A stretch of DNA of 64,000 nucleotides from Atrina japonica. Lineage: Eukaryota; Mollusca; Bivalvia; Pterioida; Pinnidae. This document shows positions 34,501-42,570 of the stretch, piece after piece. The translations under genes and the position numbers were made by a program. The stretch covers positions 62,001 through 126,000 of the forward strand of contig BROG01000477.1 in the NCBI GenBank assembly GCA_030159075.1. Direction: 5' to 3'. The notes beneath the pieces are model-generated. The model was not told the DNA's origin and searched no databases. It saw only the letters and a program-made list of their open reading frames with translations. Position 1 is the stretch's first letter; each line of letters starts with the position of its first letter.

Positions 34501-36081
34501 TTTTTTTTTCATAGAACATTAAAACATTCAGATTGTATGAAATCTTTTTCTGCTTAATTCAAATGGCAATTAACTAATGCTAGAGAGATCCTAATAATTA
34601 AATAACTTCATTTGTACATGTATGAAAACTTCTCTTTATTTCGTCATTAATTAATTTTTATTTTCCTATTTTCATAGAATTTGCTGTACTTTGGTCAATA
34701 CAAATATTTCCCATGTATGTTTACTTCCTTGGGCTATTTATACTACAGTGTGTTATGCCTATGGTGGTCAAATGTAAACCTAATGGTGCATGAAGATTTT
34801 TTAAAGATTTTAAACTCATTTACCTCTAAAGACAAATTTGGACTAGCTTTATCATTGTTTTAAAGAAGATTCCATTATTTTTCAGGGGTAGATGAGTTAA
34901 ACACATTTTATTGCAAAATGTATGCAAAAGGACTGGGTACAAGTTTTCAACTTATGAAATCCTGTCCCATGAAGATATGTTTGTTTTGACTGAGTAATAG
35001 CATTAAAGAAGAAGTAATGGCTCATCTGAATGGACAATCAGTAATTTAGTCAAATTATACCAACAAAAACTTCATATTTGGAAACTATTCAAATAAACAT
35101 ATGGAATTCTTTTTACTACATGTAGTCACAAATTAGTTAAATAAGTTAATTAATTAATCGCAAGTTCACATTCTGAAAACTCCAGGTACACTTGATGGCA
35201 TAAAATAAAAGTGTCTCTAATTCATCGTCCTTTTCTTTGAGTAAACACTAAAATATTCAGAGCTACGTTTAAATGATCAAAAAGTTATGTACAAGTCACA
35301 AGGAACAAATCAACTATACTTAATTGCAGTATTCCAACAACATCAAAGTAGAAGAGAAATTGTTGAGGGGAAGGACCCTCAATCGAGATCTGAGAAATGA
35401 ACGGAAAATGAGAAATGTATAATAATTAATATAGGCAACAAGTGAATAATGAAATACTTTCACGGATAACTGTGAAATATACAGCACTAAGCGATATAAA
35501 TAAAATCTACAGAATGATACAAAAAGCATTGAATATACAAAATATGTGAACTAAAGATGTGCCATGGCTACTATATAGTATAGATCAATTCACATATACA
35601 ATACTTTAACCAGGGGCATGTCCAGCAAATTACCTGCAGGTGACTTTGAGACTTCAACTGGCTCTGGAATGACTTTAGATTCTGTTTTAAGTGACGTGGA
35701 TTCTTGTTCTGATGTAGACAAGATATTATTTTCTGTGGAACCTCCCAAGAGGTCGTCACTAAAAACACCTGCTACTACTGGGGGCGCGGAGGGTTCGGGA
35801 ACAGGGGGGCCCAGATTAATTAAAGAGTCAAAATTTTCGGATACAGGGGTTTTATCAAATGATTGCTGAACTTGATCGACACCAAAGTCAAGGAGATTAT
35901 CAGAGGCAGCGGCCTCCAAGGACGATGTACCAGATGTGTACCGATCTTCCTCCGTAGCTTCCTCACCGGTATAAGATGTCGTCGTTACTTCTTCATCTTG
36001 CTCCGGTATGCTATCAACCTTTTCGAACTCCTCTTGAACGAAATTATTGCTCTCCGGCTGAAATGTTGGCGTTTCATCCAT
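10856..36081 (-). CDS. Reticulon-like gene, N-terminal coding part (partial, extends left)
   Basis: A multi-exon gene read leftwards. Supported exons are 36081-35634, 28826-28791, 23659-23630 and 11002-10856. Every junction is phase 1, so the small exons can be included or skipped without frame change. The product so far is about 220 residues, strongly acidic and rich in Ser, Pro, Glu and Thr, with no membrane segment: an intrinsically disordered N-terminus containing LLDFG and DDLLG motifs. Reticulons have such variable N-termini, alternative promoters and phase-1 splicing into an RHD exon starting VVDL(L/V)YWRD, which is why I suggest that family. I searched the - strand left of 10,856 for WRD and FLVEDLVDSLK-like codons and found none. 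The RHD may lie outside the window, or the gene may be something else. Family call about even odds; the gene itself is well supported. Confidence 0.5.
11526..11585. repeat. (AT)n microsatellite
   Basis: About 30 pure AT units, in an intron of the - strand gene. Confidence 0.95.
12341..13390. repeat. 70-bp satellite, exactly 15 units
   Basis: Units start at 12341, 12411, 12481 and so on to 13321, all 70 bp with no indel (15 x 70 = 1,050 bp). Each holds AATAATAAATCACCCTGGAA, AACACTAAGAGAATGTAATG, and most hold TGTACCAATGGTACA, a near-perfect palindrome around CCAAT. A subset has the variant AACCAATGACATAAC. A decayed sixteenth unit follows to about 13,460. Confidence 0.93.
14505..14693 (-). 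mobile_element. SINE family 1, 5'-truncated
   Basis: The tail and middle (TGTTTAATGTCCCTCTCAAG, CACTCATATGGAGATATCACC-like) and GTCTCATCCGACC are present; the tRNA head is missing, consistent with 5' truncation. It directly abuts a palindromic element at 14.8 kb. Confidence 0.75.
14812..15020. mobile_element. Palindromic MITE, GTTATC-AGAGTTACC type
   Basis: TTCGTTATCCAGAGTTACCA at left, AATAACTCCGACAAACGAAA at right; ATCGATTGTGATGTCAT and AACAATGTTGTTTTCTCATG inside. The same order as the reverse complement of 55.33-55.53 kb. The + frame at 14,874-15,116 is this repeat. Confidence 0.7.
15772..15976 (-). mobile_element. SINE family 2, internally deleted
   Basis: Starts TTTTATGCCACACTAAAC and ends GATGCTCTAACCACTCAACC; about 60 bp of the middle (the GGTTCCAGCAGG part) is missing relative to the 5.8- and 25.3-kb copies. 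Confidence 0.72.
16090..16181 (+). mobile_element. Short palindromic MITE, same family
   Basis: TTAACTCATTCACCCCTAAA, core CACATTTGGACTAGTCTAAG, right end CAGGGTCGATGAGTTAA. Ends in TTAA on both sides. Confidence 0.7.
16970..17045 (+). mobile_element. Short palindromic MITE, same family, right end lost
   Basis: ATTCACCCCTAAAGACAC, TTTGGACTGGTCTAAGC, ACTAGAAGAGTAG; the closing GGGGTTGATG arm is missing. Confidence 0.6.
17115..17280 (+). mobile_element. ACAGT-terminus palindromic repeat (TATAAAGACC type)
   Basis: ACAGTAAAACCTACTTAAG, TGTGTATAAAGACCACCTGG, CTCCCTATAAAGACCC, GTCCCTAAGGAGAT. The same order occurs at 32.5 kb and 60.1/60.5 kb. Confidence 0.7.
17445..17528 (-). mobile_element. Short palindromic MITE, same family
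   Basis: ATCCCATCAACCCCTAAAC, then GACAAGTCCAAATGTGTCTT and CAGGGGTATATGATTA. Confidence 0.62.
17605..19140. repeat. Cluster of a dispersed repeat (TTGGGAATGGG type)
   Basis: Three related stretches at about 17.61-17.82, 17.80-18.03 and 18.89-19.14 kb share TTTTGAATTGGGAA, CATTTGACTTCA, GCATTGGGAATGGG and TATGATAGGGT. A weaker relative lies at 19.53-19.68 kb. The second carries a broken poly-C tract at about 17,965-17,995. Confidence 0.6.
18650..18832. mobile_element. ACAGT-terminus palindromic repeat, diverged
   Basis: AGGTGGTCTC recurs three times and the right end is AAGGTTCCACAGTAC, the complement of the ACAGTGGAACCTT terminus. The left end is degraded. Confidence 0.45.
19306..19393. 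mobile_element. ACAGT-terminus short hairpin repeat
   Basis: ACAGTCAAACTTGTATATAAAG ... reads into AACGGTCTTTATAGAC and GTGGTCTTTATATACAGGG: a short hairpin of the same TATAAAGACC sequence. Confidence 0.55.
20840..21180 (-). mobile_element. Diverged tRNA-derived SINE sharing the family 1 3' end
   Basis: The left end (GTTGCTTTAAATCCCGCC, CATATATGGAGATGTCACCA) matches the family 1 tail. The right end has its own tRNA-like head: on the - strand GACCGCTTGTGGTGATC...GGTTCGATTTCTGG with a B-box-like GGTTCGATTTC. Possibly a chimeric family. Confidence 0.6.
21994..22322. mobile_element. Diverged palindromic repeat, CTTGAGAGACCAC type
   Basis: ACAGTGAAACCTGTCCTGTG at left; GATCACCTGTCTTGAGAG near 22,295. 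Arms are recognisable but the interior is long and degraded, possibly two overlapping copies. Confidence 0.4.
22356..22459 (-). CDS. Candidate alternative terminal exon (34 codons)
   Basis: On the - strand ATGTATACAG at 22,460 is followed by an open phase-1 frame VMRYLVSDPGPSAEIAQAAV, then EKLPEMTIANKCET and TAA. Composition is protein-like (Pro, Gly, Ala, Glu) in an AT-rich region. It joins in frame to the 23.6-kb microexon, which would end the protein here without a membrane domain. The pyrimidine tract is weak. No family recognised. Confidence 0.28.
22481..22682. mobile_element. Palindromic MITE, CCTGGAAATTT type
   Basis: Ends ATTTCCAGGTA on the right; the left arm CCAGGATATTTTCACTC is degraded. 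Internal GAAAACATATTCACC and TTGAACTTGAAAATTTTGC match the 59.2-kb copy. Confidence 0.6.
23424..23516 (+). mobile_element. Short palindromic MITE, best-preserved copy
   Basis: TTAACCCATCCACCCCTAAA, CACATTTGGACTGGTCTAAG, AGAGTCCATTGTTTTTCAGG, GGTTGATGGGTTGA. Arms TTAACCCATC / GATGGGTTGA. It lies 114 bp from the 30-nt microexon. Confidence 0.75.
23630..23659 (-). CDS. 30-nt cassette microexon, reticulon-like gene
   Basis: On the - strand, TTTTTTCCATTTCAG precedes exactly 30 nt, then a perfect GTGAGT donor. At phase 1 it reads ETWIKKVDPR and leaves at phase 1. The pyrimidine tract and donor are among the best in the window outside SPTLC2. Confidence 0.62.
24222..24408. mobile_element. ACAGT-terminus palindromic repeat
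   Basis: ACAGTGAAACCTGTATATAG on the left and GCTATAGCAGGATTTACTGT on the right form imperfect inverted ends, with GGGGCCACC and GGTGGCCGC-like inner arms. Confidence 0.65.
25315..25580 (-). mobile_element. tRNA-derived SINE, family 2, with 10-bp TSD
   Basis: A 266-bp body bounded by GATTACATTT at 25305-25314 and 25581-25590. On the - strand it begins GGGCCTCTGTGGCCAAGTGG, a tRNA-Leu/Ser-like head, and ends TGTGACATTGAACACTATTC. Confidence 0.82.
26260..26426 (-). mobile_element. Two adjacent short palindromic MITE copies
   Basis: First: TTAACTTATCAACCCCTGAA to GATGAACGGGTTAA (26,260-26,347). Then a partial + copy: AAACCAGTCTATTTTGCTG to AGAGTCCATTG, GAGGGGTTAA. Confidence 0.58.
26760..27611. 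mobile_element. hAT-type nonautonomous element, 852 bp, perfect 8-bp TSD
   Basis: Termini TAGGGCTGCC and GGCAGCCCTA are exact inverted repeats, flanked by ATAAATAT at 26752-26759 and 27612-27619. An 8-bp duplication is the hAT signature. Subterminal CGATA/ATATTGCAATA palindromes. The 73-codon + frame inside has no transposase motif I recognise. Confidence 0.85.
28791..28826 (-). CDS. 36-nt cassette microexon, reticulon-like gene
   Basis: On the - strand, CCAATGCTTTCAG precedes 36 nt, then a GTATGT donor. Entered at phase 1 it reads V-DKKNSNVPSSF and leaves at phase 1. The good acceptor, donor, frame and composition together make it convincing despite its size. It could be included or skipped in frame. 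Confidence 0.6.
29830..30010 (-). repeat. Dispersed repeat, inverted partner at 62.05 kb
   Basis: On the - strand: AGAGTATCCAGTGAGAAATA, CATTTTTCACATGCAGCTTG, TCATAAAGGAAAAGTGAGTAG. Nearly the same run appears on the + strand at 62,045-62,215. It mimics a small exon (CAG...GTGAGT), but the repetition argues against that. Confidence 0.6.
30367..30535 (-). CDS. Candidate alternative first exon (56 residues), reticulon-like gene
   Basis: On the - strand GCCACCATGTCC is a near-ideal start context at 30,535. The frame runs MSGGVGQFMIICVKIDK, then AENAMGRVKNRSRSPDTRHM and KRRKRLTLPDL, to a donor TTTAG|GTATGA at 30,367, leaving phase 1 like the main first exon. The segment is CpG-bearing and GC-richer than its flanks. 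If spliced to the 28.8-kb exon it would give a basic, short N-terminus from an internal promoter, as reticulon genes often have. It may instead be an unrelated small ORF; it stops 3 codons past the donor if unspliced. Confidence 0.35.
31513..31589. repeat. (AT)n microsatellite
   Basis: About 38 AT units, bounded on both sides by a partial echo, GTGCAAATTTCTCTTATATA / GTGTAAATTTTTCTTATATA, which suggests a duplicated flank. Confidence 0.95.
32505..32655 (+). mobile_element. ACAGT-terminus repeat (TATAAAGACC type)
   Basis: ACAGTAAAACTTGCTTTAG, GTGTATAAAGACCACCTGG, CTCTATATAAAAACCACCTC; ends in GTGTCCCTTA. A close match to the 17.1-kb copy. In intron 1 of the - strand gene, just upstream of the NRF1-type promoter. 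Confidence 0.7.
32932..32943. promoter_or_regulatory. Perfect NRF1-type palindrome
   Basis: TGCGCATGCGCA, the full palindromic NRF1 consensus, lies 25 bp before the ATG at 32,968. CpG dinucleotides cluster here, unusual in this window. It suggests a genuine TATA-less promoter for the small + strand exon. Confidence 0.55.
32968..33174 (+). CDS. Small gene-like exon, uncharacterised basic protein (68 residues or more)
   Basis: The ATG in AGCATGGCGTCC starts MASKAKTNRGRPVKLTDSAR, a Lys/Arg-rich run, then YNKTKINIGKEHDRWISLKD and RLNVGS, stopping at SIH-TGA. The pattern NKT(K/R)INIG...RW..LK..L is one I associate with first exons of uncharacterised, possibly transposon-derived, proteins in fish and invertebrates; this is memory, not a search result. 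GRP plus basic residues suggest nuclear or DNA-binding character. A donor could lie near 33,128 (AAAT|GTAGGA) or 33,150. It lies inside intron 1 of the - strand gene, antisense to it. Either a one-exon remnant or the first exon of a nested gene. Confidence 0.5.
   Translation: MASKAKTNRGRPVKLTDSARKRNRKEVLAKYNKTKINIGKEHDRWISLKDRLNVGSQNKSTRAYLSIH
34808..34901 (+). mobile_element. Short palindromic MITE, same family
   Basis: AAACTCATTTACCTCTAAAG, CAAATTTGGACTAGCTTTA, TTTTTCAGGGGTAGATGAG, ending TTAAAC. Confidence 0.68.
35634..36081 (-). CDS. Reticulon-like gene, first coding exon (149 residues)
   Basis: The ATG at 36,081 opens a 149-codon frame (MDETPTFQPESNNFVQEEFE...) with acidic clusters (EQDEEV, GEEATEEDRY), SDNLLDFGVD, a Pro run PPVPEPSAPPVV and SDDLLGG. 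Local GC is well above the flanks. The frame stays open past 35,634, but CCTGCAG|GTAATT there is a good donor giving phase 1, matching the next exon. The alternative donor GTTAAA|GTATTG at 35,605 gives phase 0 and would put an immediate TAG in the next exon, so it is disfavoured. No signal peptide or hydrophobic stretch. The overlapping + strand frames are shadows. Confidence 0.82.
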
Positions 36082-36099
36082 TCTGATGTATATGGTAGA

Positions 36100-36260
36100 T
36101 TAACTGTCGAGATATTAGCAATATTCAACCACTCAACACGTAGTCAATGTACAACTCAGACGGCTTTCAGCGAGTTTAGTGACTGAGGACCTGACGTAAT
36201 TTTGACATGCGCATCGATAGAAATAAATTATAGGAAGTGTTTTCGGGTTTTGTTGATTCC
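36100..36260 (-). promoter_or_regulatory. Likely promoter/5'UTR of the reticulon-like gene
   Basis: A GC-richer segment upstream of the ATG at 36,081 with a CRE/ATF-like TGACGTAA near 36,192 and ATGCGCATC (NRF1 half-site) near 36,208. No TATA box stands out. Transcription start not determinable. Confidence 0.35.
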
Positions 36261-36792
36261 GAAATACACAAAATCGAGGTATGTTCCAAGTGAACTTCCT
36301 ACAAAATTATGAAACAGTTATAAATAAATCAAATGTCACCACACAGACAAAAACGGATAGATAAAAACTCGTGATTGCAATTCACAAACTATTCAATGTT
36401 TTGATTTATCACATCAGAAACTAATCAAACAAAAGAATATGATATTGATTCCAAAAAAATATTTTTCAGATATATGTAAAATGCATATTCAATCAGAATA
36501 TTATAAATAACCCTTTCAAACATTTGATATAAAATGACATCAAGGTACACTAACTTCAAACGTATCTGATGAAATGTTAAGTTAGTTAGGTGGGTGTATA
36601 CGTGTTAATACAGAAAATTATACTTAGTGATGACACGTGCACAAGGTCTATTTACATGAGATAAGTGTAATGAAGTCAACATTCGACAAATTTGCTAGAT
36701 AGGGGTGCCAAAACAATTCTAGTCAATAATATAAGATTATAAAATAAACTATTTTACATAAAGAACATTAATTCCGGTCGTTTTATTTTCTG

Positions 36793-36904
<112 letters not shown>

Positions 36905-37339
36905 ATTCAATACATAACATTTGTGTTCGGTTTGTATGTTTTTGCTGCCCCTCTCTGCCTTACTCTCATATTATCTCACCTCTCTCGACCCCCCTTTCTC
37001 TCGTTTGGAAATCGCCTTTTATGTTTTGTTTTGTTTGAATTTGCGACAAATTTATAACACGTTTTAATTATGTAATTTTCCTTAGTGGTACATGTAGATA
37101 GGAACATCTAAGTGAACAAATCACACAACTAACTAAAAAAATAATAATGATAAGTAAAAAAAAATGAAAATAGATAATAAAAAAAAACACAGAAAACACA
37201 CTCAATATTCACAATATAGAAATAATTCTATTTGGAGGACATTGGATTTTATATATATATATATATAAAAATAAAAACAACCTTTCAAATGCACTTCATA
37301 CAAAATTACAAGATTAGACAATTAGATAGATAGACGTTG

Positions 37340-38745
37340 TACCATATCATCTGACGTGTATTGTCTTTAAATTCTCGTATGTTCTCATACTTGTGCACGT
37401 TTTCACCATATCACGTGTGTTGTCTTTGTATTCGTGTAGCCTACTGTGTTCTCATACTTGTGCACGTTCTCACCATATATGTATTGTCTTTATATTCTAG
37501 TATGTTCTCAAACTCGTGCACGTCCTCACCACAACATGTATATTATCTTGGTATTCTAGTATGTTCTCATTCTCGTGTACATTCTCACCATATCATCTGT
37601 ATTGCCTTCGTATTCTAGTATGTTCTCATTCTCGTGTACGTTCTCGCCATATCATCTGTATTGTCTTTATATTCTCGTATGTCTTTATGTTCTCAAACTC
37701 ATGCACGTCCTCACCATAACATGCATATTGTCTTGGCATTCTAGTATGTTCTCATTCTCGTGTACATTCTCGCCATATCATTTGCATTATATTTATATTC
37801 TCATGTGTTCTCATACTCGTGTACGTTAATCAAATCCTAGTCTCACCATATCATTTTTCTTGTCTTTATATTCTCACGTGTTCTCATACTCGTGCACAGT
37901 CTCACAATATCATCTGTATTGTCTTAATATTCTCGTATGTTTCATACTCGTGTACGTTATCACCATATCATCTGTACTGTCTTTATATTTTCGTATGTCT
38001 CACTACTCGTTCACGTTCTAATTTTCTATATTGTTTTTTCGTCTGTGCGTTCTCATCATATTTCTATTGTCTTTATATTTTCGTATGTGCGCGTTTACTA
38101 CTCTTTATATTTTCACGTTCACGTTCCAATTTTCTATATTGTTTTTTTCATCTGCGCGTTCTCATCATATCTCTATTGTCTTTATATTTTCGTATGTCTC
38201 ACTACTCGTTCACGTTCCAATTTTCTATATTGTTTTTTTCATCTGTGCGTTCTCATCATATTTCTATTGTCTTTATATTTTCGTATGTCTTACTACTCGT
38301 TCACGTTCCAATTTTCTATATTGTTTTTTTCATCTGCGCGTTCTCATCTCATCATATCTCTATTGTCTTTATATTTTCGTATATTGTTTCACTACTCGTT
38401 TCATCTCGTTCTATATTTTCTATGTCTCATTGTTCACGTTTTTTCGTTTTTTTTATCTGTGCGCTCTCATCATATTTCTATTGTCTTTATATTTTCGTAT
38501 GTCTTACTACTCGTTCACGTTCCAATTTTCTATATATTTTTTTCATTTTTTTTTATCTGTGCGTTCTCATCATATCTCTATTGTCTTTATATTTTCGTAT
38601 GTCTTACTACTCGTTCACGTTCTAATTTTCTATATTGTTTTTTCGTCTGTGCGTTCTCATCATATCCTCTATCTTGTTACTATATTAGCTTACGTTTTTG
38701 TTATTTTTTACATTCTCATCATATCATCTCTATTAATACTGACTA
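37340..38745. repeat. Pyrimidine-rich satellite, left block
   Basis: Degenerate units of about 60 bp (GTACGTTCTCACCATATCAT + CTGTATTGTCTTTATATTCTC) pass into about 91-bp units (TTCACGTTCCAATTTTCTAT + ATTGTTTTTTTCATCTG + TCTCATCATATTTCTATTG). The + strand has very few purine runs, so all three forward frames are open for about 800 bp. Not protein coding. Confidence 0.88.
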
Positions 38746-38770
38746 CAATGTATACGTTCCAATTATATCC

Positions 38771-40021
38771 AGTGGGGGGGGGGGGCACGTCTCCCACTTT
38801 TGAAACTTGGGGGGGCACAAGTATGTTTGTGCCCACCCACACTTTTTGATGTAATTTCTTTTCACACAGCCACAATTTCTTAAATACTTGATTTTTTCAA
38901 AGCAGTAGTTATAATTCTTGAATAATTGATTTTCTGGAATCCGTACTTATCATTACCAAAATTTTCGCGCCTCCAGAAAAAGGTTTTCAAGGACTTTTAA
39001 AAATGAAAAAAATTGTGGACTCCCTCACCATGCTCATGCATTTGTGTTTGCTGATACACAATTTATTTTTGATAAATGATACACATGTCAATTTAATGCA
39101 ATATTTGGCAGGAATAAAAACGAGTTGCAATGTGATAATTAACTCTCTGGGTTTTAATAATTAAACATTTCCGGGAGGCATACCCTGGACCACGGGGAAA
39201 TGGCGATTTTTGTGTCTGAAAGCTTTAGCTTTCAGACACATCATCGGGCTTCCGATTTAATCCATCAACGATATTTTTTAGCGATAAAGAGGTCATAATT
39301 CAATGTATGGACGAAACTAGACTAAAACTCTGTTCCGATTTTAGTAAAAGTTTTTGCTGATCCAACTCTCTTTTGAGAAAGACAATCAAAGTGGTTTATT
39401 AGCGGATTGATATGCGTATTTTCGCGTCTGGATGCAGAAAAACCGGGATTCCAAATTTGAAAAAAGAACTATCTGAAAAATGGGTAAAACCCTACCCCTA
39501 ATGAAATATTGCCTCACAATTAATCCAACACTTCGAAATATGTGCAGTGATGAGGGTGAGAGTGCCGCTTAAAGCTAATACAATAGCTGTAAAATCTTTC
39601 AATTTTCTATAAAAAAAGTCGAAAAATTAAAGACAGTTTCCCCAATTTTTAGAGCCTCGCTCCGCTCGGCGACTTAATTTAAGATTTATAACACTCCAAG
39701 TAGATATTATCACTCTACTATTGATAGAGGTATGCATTGCATAAACAGTTTTAATTTAAGTTTAAGTTTTTATTTTTAAAGTATAAATAAGTTTAATTAA
39801 TGTCACCAGCCTCAAACCTTACCCCTTATAAAACCACCTTTTGATTTGCTTCCTACACCTCTGCACAAAGAATGGACCATATTCACGCGCATGGTGTCTT
39901 GTACCCCCCCCTCCAAGTTACGCCCCTCTTTGACAATTCCTGGATCCGCCCCTGTAATCCATTCTCAATATTTTGAACGGTTGTGCCCCGCCCCCTTTTC
40001 TGGACCCAGCTACGCCACTGA
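38771..40021 (+). mobile_element. Nonautonomous element inserted in satellite, 1.1-1.25 kb
   Basis: Interrupts the pyrimidine satellite. Left edge CCAGTGGGGGG; right edge CAGCTACGCCACTG, a CAGTGGCGTAG-type terminus. A second terminus-like CACCTCTGCAC near 39,862 suggests two pieces. Its body matches, in reverse, the element at 41.4-42.6 kb. No transposase frame seen. Confidence 0.6.
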
Positions 40022-40029
40022 TCTTTATC

Positions 40030-40680
40030 CCCTTTTTCCGTTCTTATCATGTCATCTATATCGTCTTTAAACTAATGTACGTTCTCATCATATCCCCTTT
40101 ATTATAATGGCTATAGTTGTATACATACTCACCATACCCTCTGTATGTCTTTATATACTGGTGCACGTTCATATTATTTCCTTTATATTGCTTTTACTTT
40201 ATTATCAATATCATCTTTAAAGATGCTCATGTACGTTCTCGTCATATTCTCGATATTGTCTATGTAAATCCATGTACGTTCTCGTCATATTCTCGATATT
40301 GTCTGATATTGTCTATGTAAATCCATGTACGTTCTCGTCATATTCTCGATACTGTCTGATATTGTCTATGTAAATCCATGTACGTTCTCGTCATATTCTC
40401 GATATTTTCTGATATTGTCCATGTATATTCATGTACGTTCTCCTCATATTTTCAATATTGTCTTTACATTCATGTACGCTCTCACCATATCCTCGGAATT
40501 GCCTTTATACTCATATACGCTCTCACCATATCCTCGGAATTGCCTTTATACTTATGTATGCTCTCGTCATATCCTCGAAATTACCTTTATACTCACGTAC
40601 ACTCTCATCATATACTCGATATTGTCTTTATACTCATGTACGCTCTCGTCATATTCTCGATGTTGTCTTTACACTCTGCA
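40030..40680. repeat. Pyrimidine-rich satellite, right block
   Basis: Units of about 43-55 bp such as ATGTACGTTCTCGTCATATT + CTCGATATTGTCTATG. Same word content as the block ending at 38.75 kb; the two were probably one array before the insertion at 38.77 kb. Confidence 0.82.
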
Positions 40681-41195
40681 GAAATAGGTGCAAAATTCTT
40701 GCACCTGATAAACCATAGTTCACAGTTTTTTTTCTTCAAAAATTCATTTGAGTATATTTATTTTATTAGTTTCAATTTATTACCAGCAGGATAACCGTAG
40801 ATATGGTGGCAAGTGGGAATAGTCACTTTTATCAGTGTAATTTTAACGCACCTAAATTCCACAAAATATATATATCATATTTTTTTTTTAAATTGTGAGC
40901 AATATCAGTCGTGAAAATTTAAATTCAAATTCAAAAATATGTTCAAAGTTTTTTAATTTCTGGATGTAAGCTAATACAAAACTTTTAATACAAGATAGAA
41001 CTGTGACATCAACATACATGCTTATAAGTAACAGGCGAAGGAACTGTTGCAGTATTATTTTCCTGATCAGAATGAGATCAGAACACGTTACTACTGTCAA
41101 TTTGTAGATTTCGAATTTACCCCCACCCAGTAAATTCAAAATTTACAACATGACACTACACACTCAGCATGGAAGGAGAACTCGATGGAGAAATT

Positions 41196-41397
41196 CTCGG
41201 TAGTAGGGACTAAGTATTTTCACACTCGCTGCAATATAAAAAATCAAAAACTTATTGAGAAAATATTAAATGAACCGTTTGTATTTTGTCATATGCCAAA
41301 TACATGGAAACTTTCAATTCACATATTTTCAAAATTTTATTTAATTATGATTATTTACCACGAGTGCCAAAAATACCTAGTCCCGACGCCGAAATTA
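41196..41397. mobile_element. Palindromic MITE, about 200 bp
   Basis: GGGACTAAGTATTTTCACAC near the left and GTGCCAAAAATACCTAGTCCC near the right are imperfect inverted repeats. It sits just before the CAGTGGCGTAG terminus at 41.43 kb. Confidence 0.55.
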
Positions 41398-41431
41398 CTT
41401 GCAGGCAAGTGCTGAAAATACTTTCTTACGC

Positions 41432-42570
41432 AGTGGCGTAGAAAGGCAAATCAAAAGTGGATGGCCAAATTCTTTTTTATGAAAATGTTTTTCCCCGTAA
41501 AAATTTGTTTTCTTATACCTTTTGATTATGCAATAAAGATAATACAAGAGAGGAACTGTTATGCAATGCATACCTCAACAGAGGCAGACCTAGGATTTAA
41601 AGTTGGAGGGTACAAATTAATACTAGTAATATCTTGGCTGAGTGAAGCGATGCACGAAAAGTCGGGATATTTGTTATTACTTTTCTGACATTTTCTAGAA
41701 AATTAAAAGTTTTGCACATTTTTATCAACTTTAGGGGCGCACTCGATGCGCTCCCACATGAATCCCACCCTCGTCACTGCACATAATTCTGGTGTTGAAT
41801 TAATTGTCAGGCAATATTTCATCAGGGGTCCAGTTTTACCAACTTTCAGATTTTTTTTTTAATTTTGGAAGGCAGTAGACATATTTTTATGCGCCCAGAC
41901 GTCTAACAACCCGCAAATATCCTTGTCCAAAGAAGGTTGGATCAGCAAAGAAAAAAAATTACTTAAAACAGGGGCATAATTTCGACCTAGCAGCCTCCAG
42001 ATACTGGACCTCAATCGTTAAAAAAGAATTGAAAGATTAATTACTGGGTAAAAACAGGTTCATGGGTTTCGACAATTTTAAAAGCCCAGATGTAAGTTAT
42101 CACATTGAATTTTTTATCCCAAATAGGCTATTTCATTCGGCAGACTTATAAACCCCCAAATAAATTGGGTTTCAGCAAACACAAATGCATCAGGGAATAC
42201 AAAAAATTGTTGATTTTTCAAAGCTCCAGATACTTAATTATGACCTCTTAATCGTTAAAAACATTTCATTGAGAGATTAATTCAGAAGCCCGATGGGTAT
42301 TCTCAAACATACAGTTCATGGGTATGCTTCCCAGAAATGTTCAATTTTAGAAGCCCAGATGTAAGTTATCACATTGAGACTCATTTTTATCCCAAATAGG
42401 CCTATTTCATTAAACTGGCAGACTTATAATTTACCCCCAAATAAATTGGGTTTCAGCAAACACAAATGCATCAGGGAATACAAAAAATTGTTGATTTTTC
42501 AAAGCTCTGGAAAGCCCGATTTTTAAACATTCTTGATTCCAGATACTGAACCATCCTTTTTAAAGCATGT
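41432..42570 (-). mobile_element. Inverted copy of the 38.8-kb element, with internal duplication
   Basis: Begins GCAGTGGCGTAG. Shares with the reverse complement of 38.9-39.9 kb blocks such as GAGGTATGCATTGCATAA, GAAATATTGCCT(C/G)ACAATTAA and TGCATTTGTGTTTGCTGA. Within it about 230 bp (CCCAGATGTAAGTTATCACA ... CAAATGCATCAGGGAATAC) occurs twice, at about 42,085 and 42,355. Confidence 0.6.

Noticed and set aside
37361..38849. Long overlapping + strand ORFs resembling multi-pass membrane proteins
   Set aside because: All three frames are open together over tandem repeats; this is pyrimidine bias, not coding selection.
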